This document shows, piece by piece, positions 48,916 through 49,011 of a DNA stretch of 49,011 nt. Position 1 is the first letter of the stretch. Each line of letters starts with the position of its first letter. The notes below the pieces were generated by a model. It was not told the origin of the DNA and did not search any database. It saw only the letters and a program-made list of their open reading frames with translations. The position numbers and the translations under genes are program-made. Origin of the DNA: Polaromonas glacialis (GTDB lineage Bacteria; Pseudomonadota; Gammaproteobacteria; Burkholderiales; Burkholderiaceae_C); assembly GCF_000709345.1 (NCBI RefSeq), contig NZ_KL448329.1:1-49011 (forward strand). The letters are read 5' to 3'.

Positions 48916-49011
48916 TGTTCTTCCCCGAAGGCCAGATTCGCGTCTTCCTTTATGGTCAACCGGTGAGCATGAGGCTGTCCTTCGATGGCCTGTACGCACT
49001 GGCGCGGCACG
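48915..49011 (+). CDS. tnpB: IS66 TnpB (Orf2), truncated by window end
   Basis: FFPEGQIRVFLYGQPVSMRL then SFDGLYALARH is the start of IS66 TnpB. Only the first 32 residues are in the window. The ATG overlaps the tnpA stop by one base. Confidence 0.82.
   Translation, partial: MFFPEGQIRVFLYGQPVSMRLSFDGLYALARH

Larger units (their letters stand above)
48495..49011 (+). mobile_element. IS66-family element, left end, running off the window
   Basis: Starts at about GTAACTGAACGGCG (or GTAACCGGTAAC a few bases earlier). Carries tnpA and the beginning of tnpB; the rest lies beyond 49011. A standard three-gene IS66, different from the ISBst12-type copy at 46329. Confidence 0.72.

Noticed and set aside
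1..49011. That base 49011 joins directly to base 1
   Set aside because: Continuing tnpB from the right end into base 1 gives no IS66 TnpB-like sequence, so part of the IS complex is missing between the ends even though they belong together.
1..49011. tRNA or rRNA genes
   Set aside because: None seen on reading either strand; no rRNA signature or CCA-ended cloverleaf was noticed, though a covariance search was not possible.

Overview
The window looks like most of a mobilisable, iteron-type plasmid from a betaproteobacterium, probably Burkholderiales (Comamonadaceae-like). Evidence is a TrfA-like initiator with iterons, KfrA, a small ParA, an IncQ-like mobC-mobA/primase-mobB cassette, and the DUF932/YqaJ/RDF-like gene set common on such plasmids. 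Host and family names come from reading the translations; no search was run. The two window ends appear to belong to one circle. The 3' end of a second relaxase copy runs to base 48170, is split by an IS982-type element with a TATGGA target duplication, and resumes at base 266. Further nested insertion sequences (IS66, IS21) lie at or beyond the window edges.

Layout. 1-1700: IS21 repeats, IS982 end, relaxase tail and a tyrosine recombinase. 1749-9859: an unknown gene, then a seven-gene minus-strand operon of type IV minor pilins (PilE, FimT, PilW, PilX and PilV types) and two membrane glycosylation proteins (GT-C-like and GtrB-like), without the pilus motor. 9935-11571: IS5 fragment, serine resolvase with a dyad site, and a second recombinase scrap. 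11750-18827: a three-gene minus-strand operon encoding a ~1,960-residue metallophosphoesterase/Hsp90-type ATPase with C-terminal repeats, a GRDP-like protein and an unknown protein. This is the best candidate for an undescribed system. 19103-27819: plasmid accessory genes (truncated DUF932, YqaJ exonuclease, RDF-like protein, small ORFs, lipoprotein, exported nuclease). 27971-31473: FitAB-type toxin-antitoxin, trfA, oriV and parA with a small partner. 31755-35368: a type III methyltransferase remnant, a probably frameshifted gene and small regulators. 35768-39971: kfrA with operator, mobC, mobA/primase and nested mobB. 40344-45582: unknown and membrane genes, an IS3 relic, a Tn3-derived miniature element (TIME) with perfect 5-bp duplications, and an EACC1-caspase pair. 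45690-49011: IS701 relic, an intact IS66-family element, relaxase remnant, and nested IS982 and IS66.

How the parts fit. Replication (trfA/oriV), partition (parA, RHH partner, kfrA), addiction (fitAB), resolution (recombinases) and mobilisation (mobCAB) form a backbone. Two probable conflict modules (MPE-Hsp90 operon; EACC1-caspase) and a pilin-glycosylation module are cargo, set among IS and TIME insertions that explain several truncated genes.
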